35,462 bases of DNA from RGIG8775 sp045660295 (GCA_045660295.1 JAZRDN010000058.1:1-35462); one strand, 5' to 3'. Shown: positions 21,721-30,932, numbered from the stretch's first letter. Notes: generated from the letters alone by a model not told the origin. Made by a program: numbers and translations.

Positions 21721-24516
21721 TCAGCCTTCGATTACTGCCTTACACTTAGCGCAGATAAATCCGCCGTCCTCGGTCTCATCACCCTCGGTGGAGTAAGCCC
21801 AACATCTGTCACACTTGTGACCGTCAGCCTGCTCTACGAGCACTGCGATACCCGACTCGGTCTCAGTGAAAGCGTTGCCCTCTGCCTTACCGTTCACAAG
21901 CTTAACGCCAGAAACGATATAAACGGTAGCAAGCTCGTCCTCAAACTTCTTAAGAAGATCGTATGTCTCGGCGTTCTCGGCGTAGATAGTTACCTTAGCG
22001 TCAAGAGACTTACCGATAAGCTTGTCTGCACGGGCAATTTCAAGAGCCTTCATAACGTCGTCGCGAAGCTCGAACTGCTTATCCCACACACCTGTGATAT
22101 CAGCAAAGTTATAAGCCTCGGTATACGCGGGCATATCGTTAAGGAACACGCTTTCCTTCTTATCGGAGGATGCGTGAGGCATAGCCTGCCAGATCTCCTC
22201 ACCGGTAAACGCGATGAGAGGAGCAACCAGCTTTGTCAAGCCGTTAAGCACAAGATACATTGCGCTCTGCGCCGAGCGGCGAGCGAAGCCGTCCTGCTTG
22301 CCTGTGTAAACTCTGTCCTTGGTAATGTCGATGTAGAGCTTGGAAAGGTTGATAGTACAGAAGTTATTGACTTCGTGGTACACAATGTGGAACTCGAAAT
22401 CGTCATAAGCCTTTCTAGATATCTTTACAAGCTCATTGAACTTGGAAAGGATCCACTTGTCTATCTCATACATCTCCTCAACCTTGACCATATCGGTGTC
22501 GGGGTTGAAGTCGTTAAGGTTAGCCATGATAATTCTGGCGGTATTTCTTATCTTTCTATACGCCTCGGAAAGCTGCTTAAAGATGTTATCCGAAACGCGG
22601 ACGTCAACTCTGTAATCGCTGGACGCAACCCAAAGTCTTACAAGGTCAGCTCCGTACTTAGCTATCATATCCGAGGGATATACCGAGTTACCAAGCGACT
22701 TGTGCATCGCCTTACCCTCACCGTCAACTACCCAACCGTGAGTAAGAACGGTCTTATAGGGGGCGCCTTCGCCCTTAGCACCGACAGCTGTAAGGAGCGA
22801 GGACTGGAACCAACCTCTGTACTGGTCAGCTCCCTCAAGATAGAGGTCTGCAGGCCATGTCTTGTCTTCGTCACTAAGGGTAACGAAGTGACTGGAACCC
22901 GAGTCAAACCAACCGTCGAGGGTATTTGCCTCTTTATCGAACTTTGTTCCGCCGCAATGAGGACACTTGAAGCCTGCGGGAAGAAGCTCGGATGTCTCGA
23001 GATCATACCAGCAGTTAGAGCCCTTTTCGCCAAACAGTTTAGCAATATTTTCTATAGTTTCGTCGTTACAAATAGGCTTTCCGCAATCCTCGCAGTAAAC
23101 AACGGGAATAGGAAGTCCCCAATGACGCTGACGCGAGATACACCAATCCGCGCGGTCACGTACCATCTGCTTGATACGGTCTCCGCCCCATTCGGGAAGC
23201 CACTGAACATTTTCGCAAGCCTTTACCGCATCATCCTTGAACGCATCCACAGAGCAGAACCACTGGGGAGTAGCGCGGAAGATGATGGGAGACTTACATC
23301 TCCAACAGTGAGGATATTCGTGCTCGATATCCTGACTTACAAAAAGCGCTCCGCTTTCCTTCATATCTGCGAGAATAGCCTCATTTGAATCAGCGTAGTA
23401 CATACCCGCAAACTTGCCGGCATCCTTTGTCTGATAGCCCTTATCGTCAACAGGAACGATAATATCGATATTATATCTGCGGCAAGTAACGTAGTCGTCA
23501 GCACCGAAGCCGGGCGCTGTGTGAACACAGCCTGTACCGCTATCCATAGTAACGTAATCAGCGTTAACAACAACGCTTTCACGGTCAATAAAGGGGTGAG
23601 CCGCCTTCATAAACTCAAAGTCGGAACCGGGTCTGGTCATAAGAACTTCATAGTTCTCAATTCCGCCATTCTCCATGGTCTTGGGAAGAAGCGCCTCTGC
23701 CACGATGTAGCACTCGCCGTTATCAGCCTTAGCCACAACGTAATTCTCAACAGGGTTGAGCGCTATAGCAAGGTTACCGGGAAGTGTCCATGTGGTTGTT
23801 GTCCAAATGACAAAATAAGTGTTATTCAAATCGCAAACCGACGAAAGAAGCCCCTTGTCATCCTTTACTCTGAACTTAACGTAGATAGAGGTACATTTAT
23901 CGGTTTTATACTCGATCTCAGCCTCGGCAAGAGCAGTTTCATCCTTGGGACACCAGTATACAGGCTTGAGTCCTTTATAGATGTAGCCCTTCTTATACAT
24001 TTCGCCGAAAACCTTCACCTCGGTAGCCTCAAACTGGGGCGCCATTGTAAGGTAGGGGTGCTCCCAGTCAGCAACGAGTCCCAGTCTCTTGAACTGGTCT
24101 GCCTGCTTATCGATAAAGCCCTGCGCAAAAGCCTCACAAGCCGAGCGGAACTCGGAAATTGACATCTTCTTACGGTCAAGCTTATTCTTCTTTATGATAG
24201 CAGACTCGATGGGCATTCCGTGATTATCCCAACCGGGGATATAGGAAATTCTGTATCCCGACATAGACTTATATTTATTAATAAAATCCTTAAGGATCTT
24301 ATTGAGGGCGTGACCCATATGAATATCTCCGTTTGAGAAGGGAGGTCCATCGTGAATTACGTAAAGAGGCTTTCCCTCACCGTCAGCCACCATACTATTG
24401 TACAAATCTATCGAATCCCAATATTTCATCATTTCAGGCTCGCGCTGGGGCAGATTCGCTCTCATCGCAAACTCTGTGCGGGGCAGATTCAACGTACTTG
24501 TATAATCCTTTGACAT
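21721..24516 (-). CDS. ileS: Isoleucyl-tRNA synthetase
   Basis: This 931-residue class Ia enzyme charges tRNA-Ile. It has the HIGH motif as PPFSNGDIHMGHALNK near residue 58, and a large CP1 editing domain with WTTTTWTLPGNLAIALNP and DSGTGCVHTAPGFGADD. The second signature reads GKAMHKSLGNS in place of KMSKS, a variant I recall from other Clostridia. The C-terminal end has a zinc finger, CDRCW...CAKC. Its 5' neighbour is ylmH, only 50 bases away, so there is no room for a T-box, unlike many Firmicutes ileS genes. divIVA, which lies between ylmH and ileS in Bacilli, is absent. Confidence 0.97.
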   Translation of the reverse strand: MSKDYTSTLNLPRTEFAMRANLPQREPEMMKYWDSIDLYNSMVADGEGKPLYVIHDGPPFSNGDIHMGHALNKILKDFINKYKSMSGYRISYIPGWDNHGMPIESAIIKKNKLDRKKMSISEFRSACEAFAQGFIDKQADQFKRLGLVADWEHPYLTMAPQFEATEVKVFGEMYKKGYIYKGLKPVYWCPKDETALAEAEIEYKTDKCTSIYVKFRVKDDKGLLSSVCDLNNTYFVIWTTTTWTLPGNLAIALNPVENYVVAKADNGECYIVAEALLPKTMENGGIENYEVLMTRPGSDFEFMKAAHPFIDRESVVVNADYVTMDSGTGCVHTAPGFGADDYVTCRRYNIDIIVPVDDKGYQTKDAGKFAGMYYADSNEAILADMKESGALFVSQDIEHEYPHCWRCKSPIIFRATPQWFCSVDAFKDDAVKACENVQWLPEWGGDRIKQMVRDRADWCISRQRHWGLPIPVVYCEDCGKPICNDETIENIAKLFGEKGSNCWYDLETSELLPAGFKCPHCGGTKFDKEANTLDGWFDSGSSHFVTLSDEDKTWPADLYLEGADQYRGWFQSSLLTAVGAKGEGAPYKTVLTHGWVVDGEGKAMHKSLGNSVYPSDMIAKYGADLVRLWVASSDYRVDVRVSDNIFKQLSEAYRKIRNTARIIMANLNDFNPDTDMVKVEEMYEIDKWILSKFNELVKISRKAYDDFEFHIVYHEVNNFCTINLSKLYIDITKDRVYTGKQDGFARRSAQSAMYLVLNGLTKLVAPLIAFTGEEIWQAMPHASSDKKESVFLNDMPAYTEAYNFADITGVWDKQFELRDDVMKALEIARADKLIGKSLDAKVTIYAENAETYDLLKKFEDELATVYIVSGVKLVNGKAEGNAFTETESGIAVLVEQADGHKCDRCWAYSTEGDETEDGGFICAKCKAVIEG

Positions 24517-24566
24517 AATTTTACTGTCTCCTTTAGACTTATACGCTTATGCGTAATTTTCATTAA

Positions 24567-25370
24567 TTATATATATTTATTCGCCTGTAGGCGAAGTCTT
24601 CCTTTTTTAGTGTGCTCGGAAAGCCCGACCACAACGAATTTTCCGTAACCGCGCACGCTTATGATACTTCCCTCGCCAACCGTTCTGTCGGCTCTGTCCT
24701 CGGTAAAGTAATCAAGCTCGGCTTCACCGATGCGTATAACGCTCTGCGCCTTTTCGCGCGAAAGCCCCGTAAGAGCCGAGACCACGCAATCGAAGCGAGC
24801 CGAAGCCACCGTGTCCGATATAGGCTGAAGCTTTGGGGTATTACGAAACCCCTCGGGCAGATCAAACTCACGTGTTTTCACCGTGTCGTTGCCAATTTTT
24901 TTCAGCTCCAACAGGATAAACCCCGCAATCTTTGGATCGCAGAACACTACCGCAGAAAAATCGTCAAGCACCACGATATCACCGACAACGCCACGCTCGA
25001 TACCAAGACCGAGAAGCGAGCCGAGATAATCTCGGTGCGTAAGCTTTTTATATCCGCTTCCGTTTATTTTTACAGCGGCAACCGCCTCAGCCACAAGCTC
25101 GCCGTAATTTCCTTTTATGCTTAAAAAATCATTTTCCTCGGCAACAGACATATAATCGGGCAAGGCGAAAAGCCTGTTTCGCTCGCTTCCGTCATATCCG
25201 CCAAAGAAAAAGCAGACGCAGTCGCATTTTCTCTGCGCCAAAATTCTTTTAGCGATGATTTGTTCCTTTGGGGTAAAAAACGCGCTGTACCCCCACTCAT
25301 AGCGCTCGGCACGCTCTGCCAGCTCTATGATCTTTGCTTCAAAAAGCGCGTCCGCGGCGTCGTTCCTCAT
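24567..25370 (-). CDS. ylmH: YlmH-type S4 RNA-binding protein
   Basis: This 267-residue protein of the YlmH family acts in ribosome quality control and is linked by location to cell division. The N-terminal half has FFTPKEQIIAKRIL and a VCFFFGGYDGSERNRLFALP block. The middle is LTHRDYLGSLLGLGIERGVVGDIVV. The S4 domain is at the C-terminus (FDCVVSALTGLSREKAQSVIRIGEAELDY...VGEGSIISVRGYGKFVV). Its ATG overlaps the TGA of the yggT gene by four bases (ATGA), so translation is coupled. Confidence 0.92.
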   Translation of the reverse strand: MRNDAADALFEAKIIELAERAERYEWGYSAFFTPKEQIIAKRILAQRKCDCVCFFFGGYDGSERNRLFALPDYMSVAEENDFLSIKGNYGELVAEAVAAVKINGSGYKKLTHRDYLGSLLGLGIERGVVGDIVVLDDFSAVVFCDPKIAGFILLELKKIGNDTVKTREFDLPEGFRNTPKLQPISDTVASARFDCVVSALTGLSREKAQSVIRIGEAELDYFTEDRADRTVGEGSIISVRGYGKFVVVGLSEHTKKGRLRLQANKYI

Positions 25371-25657
25371 CTTAACACCATCACCGTAAAGCCCGACAGC
25401 AATTCCTGAACAATATTCAAGAGCATAAAGGCAATAAGAAATGAAAAGTCGATAGGTGAATTTCTAAAAACGGGAAAGAGGTCGAAAATCGCCTTTATGG
25501 GCGCGACGACAGGCTCTGTCAGCATATACACCAAGTCAAGCCACGCTCCGTCAAGGTCGGGAATCCACGAGGTCACCACGCGGATCAGCATCGCTATATT
25601 GATCGCGCCGAGAAGCAAGGTCGCAATCTGCGCGAACATATACAAAATATTGTCCAC
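25367..25657 (-). CDS. YggT/YlmG-family membrane protein
   Basis: This is a 96-residue integral membrane protein with two YggT segments: NILYMFAQIATLLLGAINIAMLIRVVTSWIP near the N-terminus and DFSFLIAFMLLNIVQELL near the C-terminus. LTEPVVAPIKAIF between them is the family signature. YlmG/YggT proteins are tied to division and nucleoid or membrane organisation; the molecular role is not settled. The start is the GTG at 25657, because AAGGAGGT lies six bases before it; the longer open frame upstream has no signal for translation. It lies in the ylmE, sepF, ylmG, ylmH order typical of Firmicutes. Confidence 0.9.
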   Translation of the reverse strand: MDNILYMFAQIATLLLGAINIAMLIRVVTSWIPDLDGAWLDLVYMLTEPVVAPIKAIFDLFPVFRNSPIDFSFLIAFMLLNIVQELLSGFTVMVLR

Positions 25658-25739
25658 GCTCACACCTCCTTGCATTTGCGCGCAAAACACCCGACAGCTA
25701 CCATAAAGCAGCTGCCAGTGTCGATCACCGTGCTTCTTG

Positions 25740-26174
25740 TTATGCCGTAATATCCTCGTCGGATGTCTCGCTATCAATTCCAACGTTGTTGGGAGTAGCA
25801 ACGAAGGTAGTCTTGGACACCTGCTTCATGTTGCCCTTGATGATATAGAGCACGCCCTGAAGATAGTCCATAAATCTTACTATCTCAGCATCCTCCATCT
25901 CCTCGATGTTAAGAACGACCGAGCTACCCGCACTGAGGTAGTCAGCTACCTTTACGACCTCGCCAAGTCCCTTGGGTGTCACCAGCTTAAGTGTAACAGC
26001 CGCCTCGTTGATGCCTGTGAAGGAACCGCCGTTGTTTTCATCCTCGTTCTCGATCTCATCGACCTCGACCATAGAAGTATCTGTTCCCCAGATGTTGGTC
26101 TCGTCCTCGCCTATGCTGATAATATCGTCAGTGATATCATCCTGATCTTTTCTCTTAAGAAAGTTGATTGCCAT
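25740..26174 (-). CDS. sepF: Cell division protein SepF
   Basis: This 144-residue membrane-bound partner of FtsZ organises the division ring. The first residues, MAINFLKRK, form the amphipathic membrane-binding helix. An acidic low-complexity linker covers about 10-50. The SepF core follows: KLVTPKGLGEVVKVADYLSAGSSVVLNIEEMEDAEIVRFMDYLQGVLYIIKGNMKQVSKTTFVATP, where G and hydrophobic contacts bind FtsZ. It lies between yggS and yggT, the usual position. Confidence 0.96.
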   Translation of the reverse strand: MAINFLKRKDQDDITDDIISIGEDETNIWGTDTSMVEVDEIENEDENNGGSFTGINEAAVTLKLVTPKGLGEVVKVADYLSAGSSVVLNIEEMEDAEIVRFMDYLQGVLYIIKGNMKQVSKTTFVATPNNVGIDSETSDEDITA

Positions 26175-26226
26175 GTTAAACCTCCGTATGTTTTTGTTTT
26201 TATTTTAATTTATGCAATTGACCTGT

Positions 26227-26922
26227 TCAAGACTTCACAAAAAGTCTGCTTCCGATCCTTACCACGGTTGAGCCGCAGGCTATGGCTTCCTCAAAGCTGC
26301 CGCTCATACCCATAGAAATTATCGGTCTCTCTACATTATGTAATTTTTCATGCCAAATGTCAAGAGATAATTTATAAATTTCCTCAAAATATTTTATGTA
26401 TTCGCTTTTATCGGTACATTTCGGCGCCATGGTCATAAATCCGCAAAGCTTTATGTTTTCGAACTGCGAAAGCGACTCGCAAAGCGCCGCCGCCTCCTCG
26501 GGCATTACACCGTCCTTGTTTTCCTCGCGACCGCTGTTTATCTCGACAAGCACCCTCATCACAAGTCCGTGCTTTTTAGCCTGAGAATCAATTTCCTTTG
26601 CCAGCTTAAGCGAGTCGAGCGAATGTATCATCGACACCTTGTCAATGATGTATTTCACCTTGTTGGTCTGCAAATGACCGATAAAGTGAATGTTGAGCCC
26701 CTCTTTATCAAGCGCATCGTATCGGGAAAGCAACTGTTGGACTCGGTTTTCACCAACGTCGTTCACGCCGAGAGATTTATGAATATAGTTTATTTCGTCA
26801 ACGTCGGCGCTCTTGACGGCGGCGAGCATAAGCACCTCGTCCCCACGACCCGCGCGCGCCCTTGCCACGTCGATTGCGGCACGCACCTCGCCGATATTTT
26901 TATCAAGATATGAGTAATCCAT
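26227..26922 (-). CDS. yggS: YggS/YlmE-family PLP homeostasis protein
   Basis: This is a 231-residue PLP-binding TIM barrel without known catalytic activity that buffers pyridoxal phosphate. The cofactor Lys is in MLAAVKSADVDEI (about residue 34). The signatures GENRVQQLLSRY, HFIGHLQTNKVKYI, LVEINSGREENKDG and ISMGMSGSFEEAIACGSTVVRIGSRLF follow. The family usually reads GMSxDFExAI, so the Asp is replaced here. It opens the ylmE-sepF-ylmG-ylmH block and has its own -10 box upstream. Confidence 0.94.
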   Translation of the reverse strand: MDYSYLDKNIGEVRAAIDVARARAGRGDEVLMLAAVKSADVDEINYIHKSLGVNDVGENRVQQLLSRYDALDKEGLNIHFIGHLQTNKVKYIIDKVSMIHSLDSLKLAKEIDSQAKKHGLVMRVLVEINSGREENKDGVMPEEAAALCESLSQFENIKLCGFMTMAPKCTDKSEYIKYFEEIYKLSLDIWHEKLHNVERPIISMGMSGSFEEAIACGSTVVRIGSRLFVKS

Positions 26923-26958
26923 AGTTTACCTTATACCTCAAGTCATAGTTATCAATCT

Positions 26959-26988
26959 ATTATACCACAACTTTATCAAAATTGAAAG
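26959..26988 (-). promoter_or_regulatory. Possible internal promoter before yggS
   Basis: A perfect TATAAT (26959-26964, minus strand) lies between miaA and yggS. The -35 region (TTCAAT, about 16 bases upstream, inside the miaA end) is a poor match, so this is likely a weak promoter that supports the division genes. Confidence 0.5.
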
Positions 26989-27926
26989 ACCTTTTTTGCA
27001 TTTTTTACACTTTTTTTAAATGTTTTTTCGTCAATTGGCGCTTCTATCTCCAATTTTTGAACGTATTCCTTAGCAAAAAACCACGTGCACTGGCGCTTTG
27101 CATAGCGTCTGGTTGCCATTTTCAAATTTTCAACGGCATCGTCAAGGCTCATTTCGCCGTGCAGATACCCGAGAAGCTCCTTATATCCTATTGCGCCCGA
27201 CGCGGTTTTAGAACGCGCGAAGATTCCCTCGGTTTCAAGGGCGCGCACCTCACAAAGAAGCCCGTCGGATATCATGATATCCACACGTTTGTTTATCCTC
27301 TCGTAAAGTACTGAACGGTCGGGATAGTAAAGCCCCACAGCAAGCGGCTCATATTTACCGTCAAGCCTGTTATTTTCCTTGTCAAGCTCGCTTTTTTTGC
27401 GCCCACTGGTGTGGTATATTTCAAGGGCGCGGATAACGCGCTTGGTGTTGTTCATGTGGATAGACTCGGCGCTTTCGGGGTCAACATCCTCAAGCATTTG
27501 ATGAAGGCGCTCCGCCCCCTCTCGCTCAAGCAGAGCGCAAAGCTCGGCGCGGTAGACCTCGTCGCTGTCGGCAACTTCGGGCAGACCGCCACGCAGAAGC
27601 GCATCGAGATAAAGCCCCGTGCCGCCACAGATTATCGGCGTTTTTCCGCGCGAGATTATGTCGTCTATCGCTTCGCCCGCGAGCCTCGCGTAGTCGGCGC
27701 AGGAGAAATTTTCCCAAGGCTCAACTATGTCTATCATATGGTGTCTGACACGGCGCATTTCGTCCTCTGTGGGCTTCGCCGTGCCGATATTCATGCGCTT
27801 GTATATCTGCATCGAGTCGCAGGAGACTATCTCGCCGCCGCACTCCTCGGCAACAGCCAGCGCCAGTGCCGACTTTCCGCTCGCCGTAGGTCCTACGACT
27901 ATGGGTAATTTTATTCTGTTTGGCAA
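26976..27926 (-). CDS. miaA: tRNA dimethylallyltransferase
   Basis: This 316-residue enzyme adds dimethylallyl to A37 of tRNAs that read codons beginning with U. The P-loop is VVGPTASGKSALA. The usual blocks follow: EIVSCDSMQIYKRMNIGTAKP, HHMIDIV, FSCADYARLA, ICGGTGLYLDALL, NNTKRVIRALEI and a C-terminal RRYAKRQCTWF. The start is TTG at 27926, with GGAGGTGA four bases upstream; no in-frame ATG fits. It follows queA by 33 bases, so two tRNA-anticodon modification genes are paired. Confidence 0.96.
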   Translation of the reverse strand: MPNRIKLPIVVGPTASGKSALALAVAEECGGEIVSCDSMQIYKRMNIGTAKPTEDEMRRVRHHMIDIVEPWENFSCADYARLAGEAIDDIISRGKTPIICGGTGLYLDALLRGGLPEVADSDEVYRAELCALLEREGAERLHQMLEDVDPESAESIHMNNTKRVIRALEIYHTSGRKKSELDKENNRLDGKYEPLAVGLYYPDRSVLYERINKRVDIMISDGLLCEVRALETEGIFARSKTASGAIGYKELLGYLHGEMSLDDAVENLKMATRRYAKRQCTWFFAKEYVQKLEIEAPIDEKTFKKSVKNAKKVFQF

Positions 27927-27959
27927 GATATCACCTCCGAATTTTCATTTTGTAAAGAT

Positions 27960-29033
27960 TTACTCTATAAACATCGCGTCTCCAAAGCTGAAGAAGCGAT
28001 AACGCTCGTCCACGGCGGTCTTATAGGCTTCGAGAACCTTATCGCGGTCATAGAGCGCCGAAACAAGCATGAGCAGAGTGCTTTCGGGCAGGTGGAAATT
28101 GGTTATAAGCGCGTCAACTGCCTTAAACTTATATCCGGGGTAGATAAATATTCCCGTCTCACCGCTCATAGCGCGGACAGTTCCGTCGGCATCGGCTACG
28201 CTCTCGATTGTACGGCACGAGGTCGTTCCCACGCAGATAAGTCTGCCGCCCGCTTTTCTGCGCTCGTTGATTATCCTTGCGCTCTCCTCGGAGACAGAAA
28301 AATATTCGGTGTGCATAACGTGGTCGCTGATACTGTCCGCCTTTACGGGGCGGAACGTTCCCAAGCCCACGTGAAGCATTACGGGAACTACCGCGACTCC
28401 CTTTTCCTTTAGTTTTTCAAGCAGCTCGTTTGTAAAGTGAAGTCCCGCGGTGGGTGCCGCCGCCGAGCCGTTTTTATCGGCGTAGACCGTCTGGTAGCGG
28501 TCTTTGTCCTCAAGTCTCTCGGTAATGTAAGGCGGAAGGGGCATGAGTCCTATCTCGTGGAGTATGTTATATATGTTTTCATACTTTTCGCGGTCGTAAT
28601 CGAACTTGATAAGGCGGTTGCCCTCCTCGATTATATCGGTTATCTCGCCCTTAAGGATACCGTCGCCGAACACGAGGCGGCTTCCTATCTTGGCACGCTT
28701 TCCCGGCTTAACGAGTGTTTCCCACACGTCAAGCGAATGTGAGCGCAACAAAAGAAGCTCTATCTTGGCGTCCTCCCTGCCCTCCACGTGACCGTAAAGT
28801 CTCGCGGGGATAACCTTTGAATTGTTTACGACGAGGGTATCACCCTCTCGAAGCATATCGAGTATATCGTAAAAGTGCTTGTGCGTTATCTCGCCGCTGG
28901 CGCGGTCGATGCACATAAGGCGCGAATGGTCGCGCGGTTCTATGGGAGTCTGAGCGATAAGCTCCTCGGGCAGGTCATAAAAGAAGTCCGAGGTCATAAG
29001 GTCAGTCTCGGGCTTTTGGTTTACAATAGGCAT
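27960..29033 (-). CDS. queA: S-adenosylmethionine:tRNA ribosyltransferase-isomerase
   Basis: This 357-residue enzyme makes epoxyqueuosine in the queuosine pathway, using the ribosyl group of SAM. Family blocks are FFYDLPEELIAQTPIEPRDHSRLM, VVNNSKVIPARLYG, ELLLLRS, WETLVKPGKR, YQTVYADKNGSAAAPTAGLHFT, HVGLGTFRPVKAD, CVGTTSCRTIES and LITNFHLPESTLLMLVSA. The start ATG at 29033 has GAGGA seven bases upstream; an internal ATG at 28997 is possible. A sigma-A promoter 80 bases upstream drives it and probably the whole cluster down to the HAD gene. No other queuosine genes are in the window. Confidence 0.96.
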   Translation of the reverse strand: MPIVNQKPETDLMTSDFFYDLPEELIAQTPIEPRDHSRLMCIDRASGEITHKHFYDILDMLREGDTLVVNNSKVIPARLYGHVEGREDAKIELLLLRSHSLDVWETLVKPGKRAKIGSRLVFGDGILKGEITDIIEEGNRLIKFDYDREKYENIYNILHEIGLMPLPPYITERLEDKDRYQTVYADKNGSAAAPTAGLHFTNELLEKLKEKGVAVVPVMLHVGLGTFRPVKADSISDHVMHTEYFSVSEESARIINERRKAGGRLICVGTTSCRTIESVADADGTVRAMSGETGIFIYPGYKFKAVDALITNFHLPESTLLMLVSALYDRDKVLEAYKTAVDERYRFFSFGDAMFIE

Positions 29034-29108
29034 AAAATCTTCCTCAAAATCCTTTCAGGTTAACGTCCCTTTACATATAATAATATCGGGATAAATATAT
29101 TCCATTTT

Positions 29109-29137
29109 ATTATATAACAAATCAATCTTTTTTTCAA
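29109..29137 (-). promoter_or_regulatory. Sigma-A promoter of queA cluster
   Basis: TTGAAA (29132-29137), a 17-base spacer and TATAAT (29109-29114) on the minus strand. It probably drives queA-miaA and feeds the division and ileS genes downstream. Confidence 0.82.
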
Positions 29138-29176
29138 CGGTTTTTTACAAATTTATAGACTTTTGAGGTGATTTTT

Positions 29177-30061
29177 ATGAGTAAAAACAAAAAAGAGCTG
29201 TTTTCGGGTGCGGCAACAGCGATAATTACACCATTTTCGGGTGAAAAAATAGATTACAAGGCGCTTGGCGGCTTAATAGACTTTCAGCTTGACGGCAGGA
29301 TAGAGACCATAGTTGTGGCAGGAACGACGGGAGAAGCTCCCGCGCTTTCCGACAGCGAGCTTGAGGAGCTTTTTACATTTTCCGCCGAGCGTGTGGGAAG
29401 CAAGGCAAAAATAATAGCAGGATGCGGAAGCAACAGCACAGAGCATTCGGTGGAGATAGCCAGGATAGCCGAGTGGAGCGGATGCGCCGGGCTGCTGGCG
29501 GTTACGCCCTACTACAACAAACCAACGGCTCGCGGACTGGTCGAGCATTATCTGAAAATTGCCGACGCGGTAAATCTGCCGATAATTCTTTACAACGTTC
29601 CCTCGCGCACGGGGGTAAGCATTGGGCTTGATTGCTACCGCGAGCTCGCCTCACACGAGCAGATAGTGGGGGTAAAGGAAGCGTCGGGAAGCATTTCGCT
29701 TGCGGCTGACATTCTCGCCGAATTCGGCGAGGACTTAGACCTGTACTCAGGCAACGACGATATGACCGTACCCATAATGGCGCTTGGCGGCAAGGGTTGT
29801 ATTTCGGTAGTATCAAATTTGTTGCCGCTTGAGGTACACGAACTTTGCAGGCATTGCCTTGAGGGAAATTTTGCCGCCGCGGGCGAGCTTCAGCTCGATC
29901 TTATCCCCATAATCCGCGCGCTTTTCAAGGAAAGCAACCCGATACCGATAAAATACGCCCTGTCGCGCCTTGGCTTCTGCGAGCTTTCCTATCGCTCGCC
30001 GCTTTGTCCCCCAAGCGAGGAGACAGCAAGCCTGATAGACTCAATTTTGGATGTGTTATAA
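29177..30061 (+). CDS. dapA: 4-hydroxy-tetrahydrodipicolinate synthase
   Basis: This 294-residue class I aldolase condenses pyruvate with aspartate semialdehyde, the first step of the lysine/diaminopimelate branch. The key parts are GAATAIITPF, AGTTGEAPALSDSE (the Thr-Thr pair), YNVPSRTG (catalytic Tyr) and GVKEASG (Schiff-base Lys). The substrate Arg sits in SRTG. The start is ATG at 29177, with GAGGTGA five bases upstream; a GTG three codons earlier overlaps that site. It is a single gene, divergent from queA, with a strong terminator. Confidence 0.96.
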   Translation: MSKNKKELFSGAATAIITPFSGEKIDYKALGGLIDFQLDGRIETIVVAGTTGEAPALSDSELEELFTFSAERVGSKAKIIAGCGSNSTEHSVEIARIAEWSGCAGLLAVTPYYNKPTARGLVEHYLKIADAVNLPIILYNVPSRTGVSIGLDCYRELASHEQIVGVKEASGSISLAADILAEFGEDLDLYSGNDDMTVPIMALGGKGCISVVSNLLPLEVHELCRHCLEGNFAAAGELQLDLIPIIRALFKESNPIPIKYALSRLGFCELSYRSPLCPPSEETASLIDSILDVL

Positions 30062-30105
30062 AAGTAGCTGAGTCTCTAATGACTCAGCTACTTTATTTTT
30101 ATTTT
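30061..30105. terminator. Bidirectional terminator, dapA / DUF368
   Basis: A perfect 14-bp stem (AAAGTAGCTGAGTC 30061-30074, GACTCAGCTACTTT 30081-30094) with a 6-base loop and a following T-rich tract. It lies between convergent genes and overlaps the last base of the dapA stop. Confidence 0.9.
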
Positions 30106-30932
30106 TTAGCCTCTGCCACCGACATTGCGTAAACCGCCGCAAAGCCAGCTCCCGCAAGCACCGCAAACACGGGATATGCCCACCACGGCATTCCGACAAA
30201 GCTCTGCCCCTTAAACATCGCGGGCGCAGACCCCAAGAGGAAGCCGAAAACCACCATATACACACGTCTGGGGTACTTATTCATCAGCTTTTCCACCGCA
30301 AAAGCCGTGGCGAAAATTCCTACAATTCCGCCCACACCGAAGGGCACGAGAGGTAAAATATCAAGCCTTGACACTCTTTCAACAATCTCGCCGTAGATTC
30401 CGAAAACGTAAAGCATCTGCGAAAAGCTGATACCCGGCAAAACGAGTCCGAAGGCAAGGATAACTCCGCAAAGCAGTTTGAGGGCTACACCCCCAACACC
30501 GCCGATTCCGTCAATCGAGAAGATTCCCGACGGTATAAGCGAAATAAGCCAGACAACGACTATTCCGCACGCTATCATAACAATATCCAAGAGACCTATC
30601 TTATCAATTTTCGCCTGCTTGAATACCATCGGCGCGCCGCCAACAACCGCGCCCACGAAAAAGAAGCAAACGAACAGCGGCGCTATCTCAAGCAGAAATC
30701 CCACAAGCTTTGAAAAAACAACAAAGCCAACCGCGCCGCCAAGCGCCGTCCACAAAAGGAACAGGAACGCTTTTTTCTTTTCCCCGCCCTTTTTCACAAG
30801 CGAGTTTACCGCCCACAAGAGCTTGTCGTATATGCCCAATATCATTGCCATTGAGCCGCCCGAGACTCCCGGCACGGTAAGCGTTCCGCCTATCCACAGG
30901 CCTTTGAAGGCAGTCATCAGAATATTTTTCAC
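30099..30932 (-). CDS. DUF368 membrane protein, PopT-like polyprenyl-phosphate transporter
   Basis: This 277-residue polytopic membrane protein has eight or so hydrophobic segments and two inverted motif copies, TLTVPGVSGGSMAMILGIYD near the N-terminus and LVLPGISFSQMLYVFGIY in the middle. DUF368 proteins (PopT) have been shown in other bacteria to help return undecaprenyl phosphate across the membrane for reuse in wall and polysaccharide synthesis; the role here is inferred from family. The start is a GTG at 30932, with GGAG upstream inside the preceding gene. It begins right after the stop codon of the esterase-like gene, so the two are coupled. The substrate fits the surface-polymer theme of the window. 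Confidence 0.9.
   Translation of the reverse strand: MKNILMTAFKGLWIGGTLTVPGVSGGSMAMILGIYDKLLWAVNSLVKKGGEKKKAFLFLLWTALGGAVGFVVFSKLVGFLLEIAPLFVCFFFVGAVVGGAPMVFKQAKIDKIGLLDIVMIACGIVVVWLISLIPSGIFSIDGIGGVGGVALKLLCGVILAFGLVLPGISFSQMLYVFGIYGEIVERVSRLDILPLVPFGVGGIVGIFATAFAVEKLMNKYPRRVYMVVFGFLLGSAPAMFKGQSFVGMPWWAYPVFAVLAGAGFAAVYAMSVAEAKK

Noticed and set aside
21817..23388. 523-codon open frame on the plus strand
   Set aside because: It is the antisense shadow of ileS and matches no family.
24517..24566. T-box or other leader for ileS
   Set aside because: Only 50 bases separate ylmH and ileS, and they hold just a small TACGC/GCGTA hairpin and the ribosome binding site.
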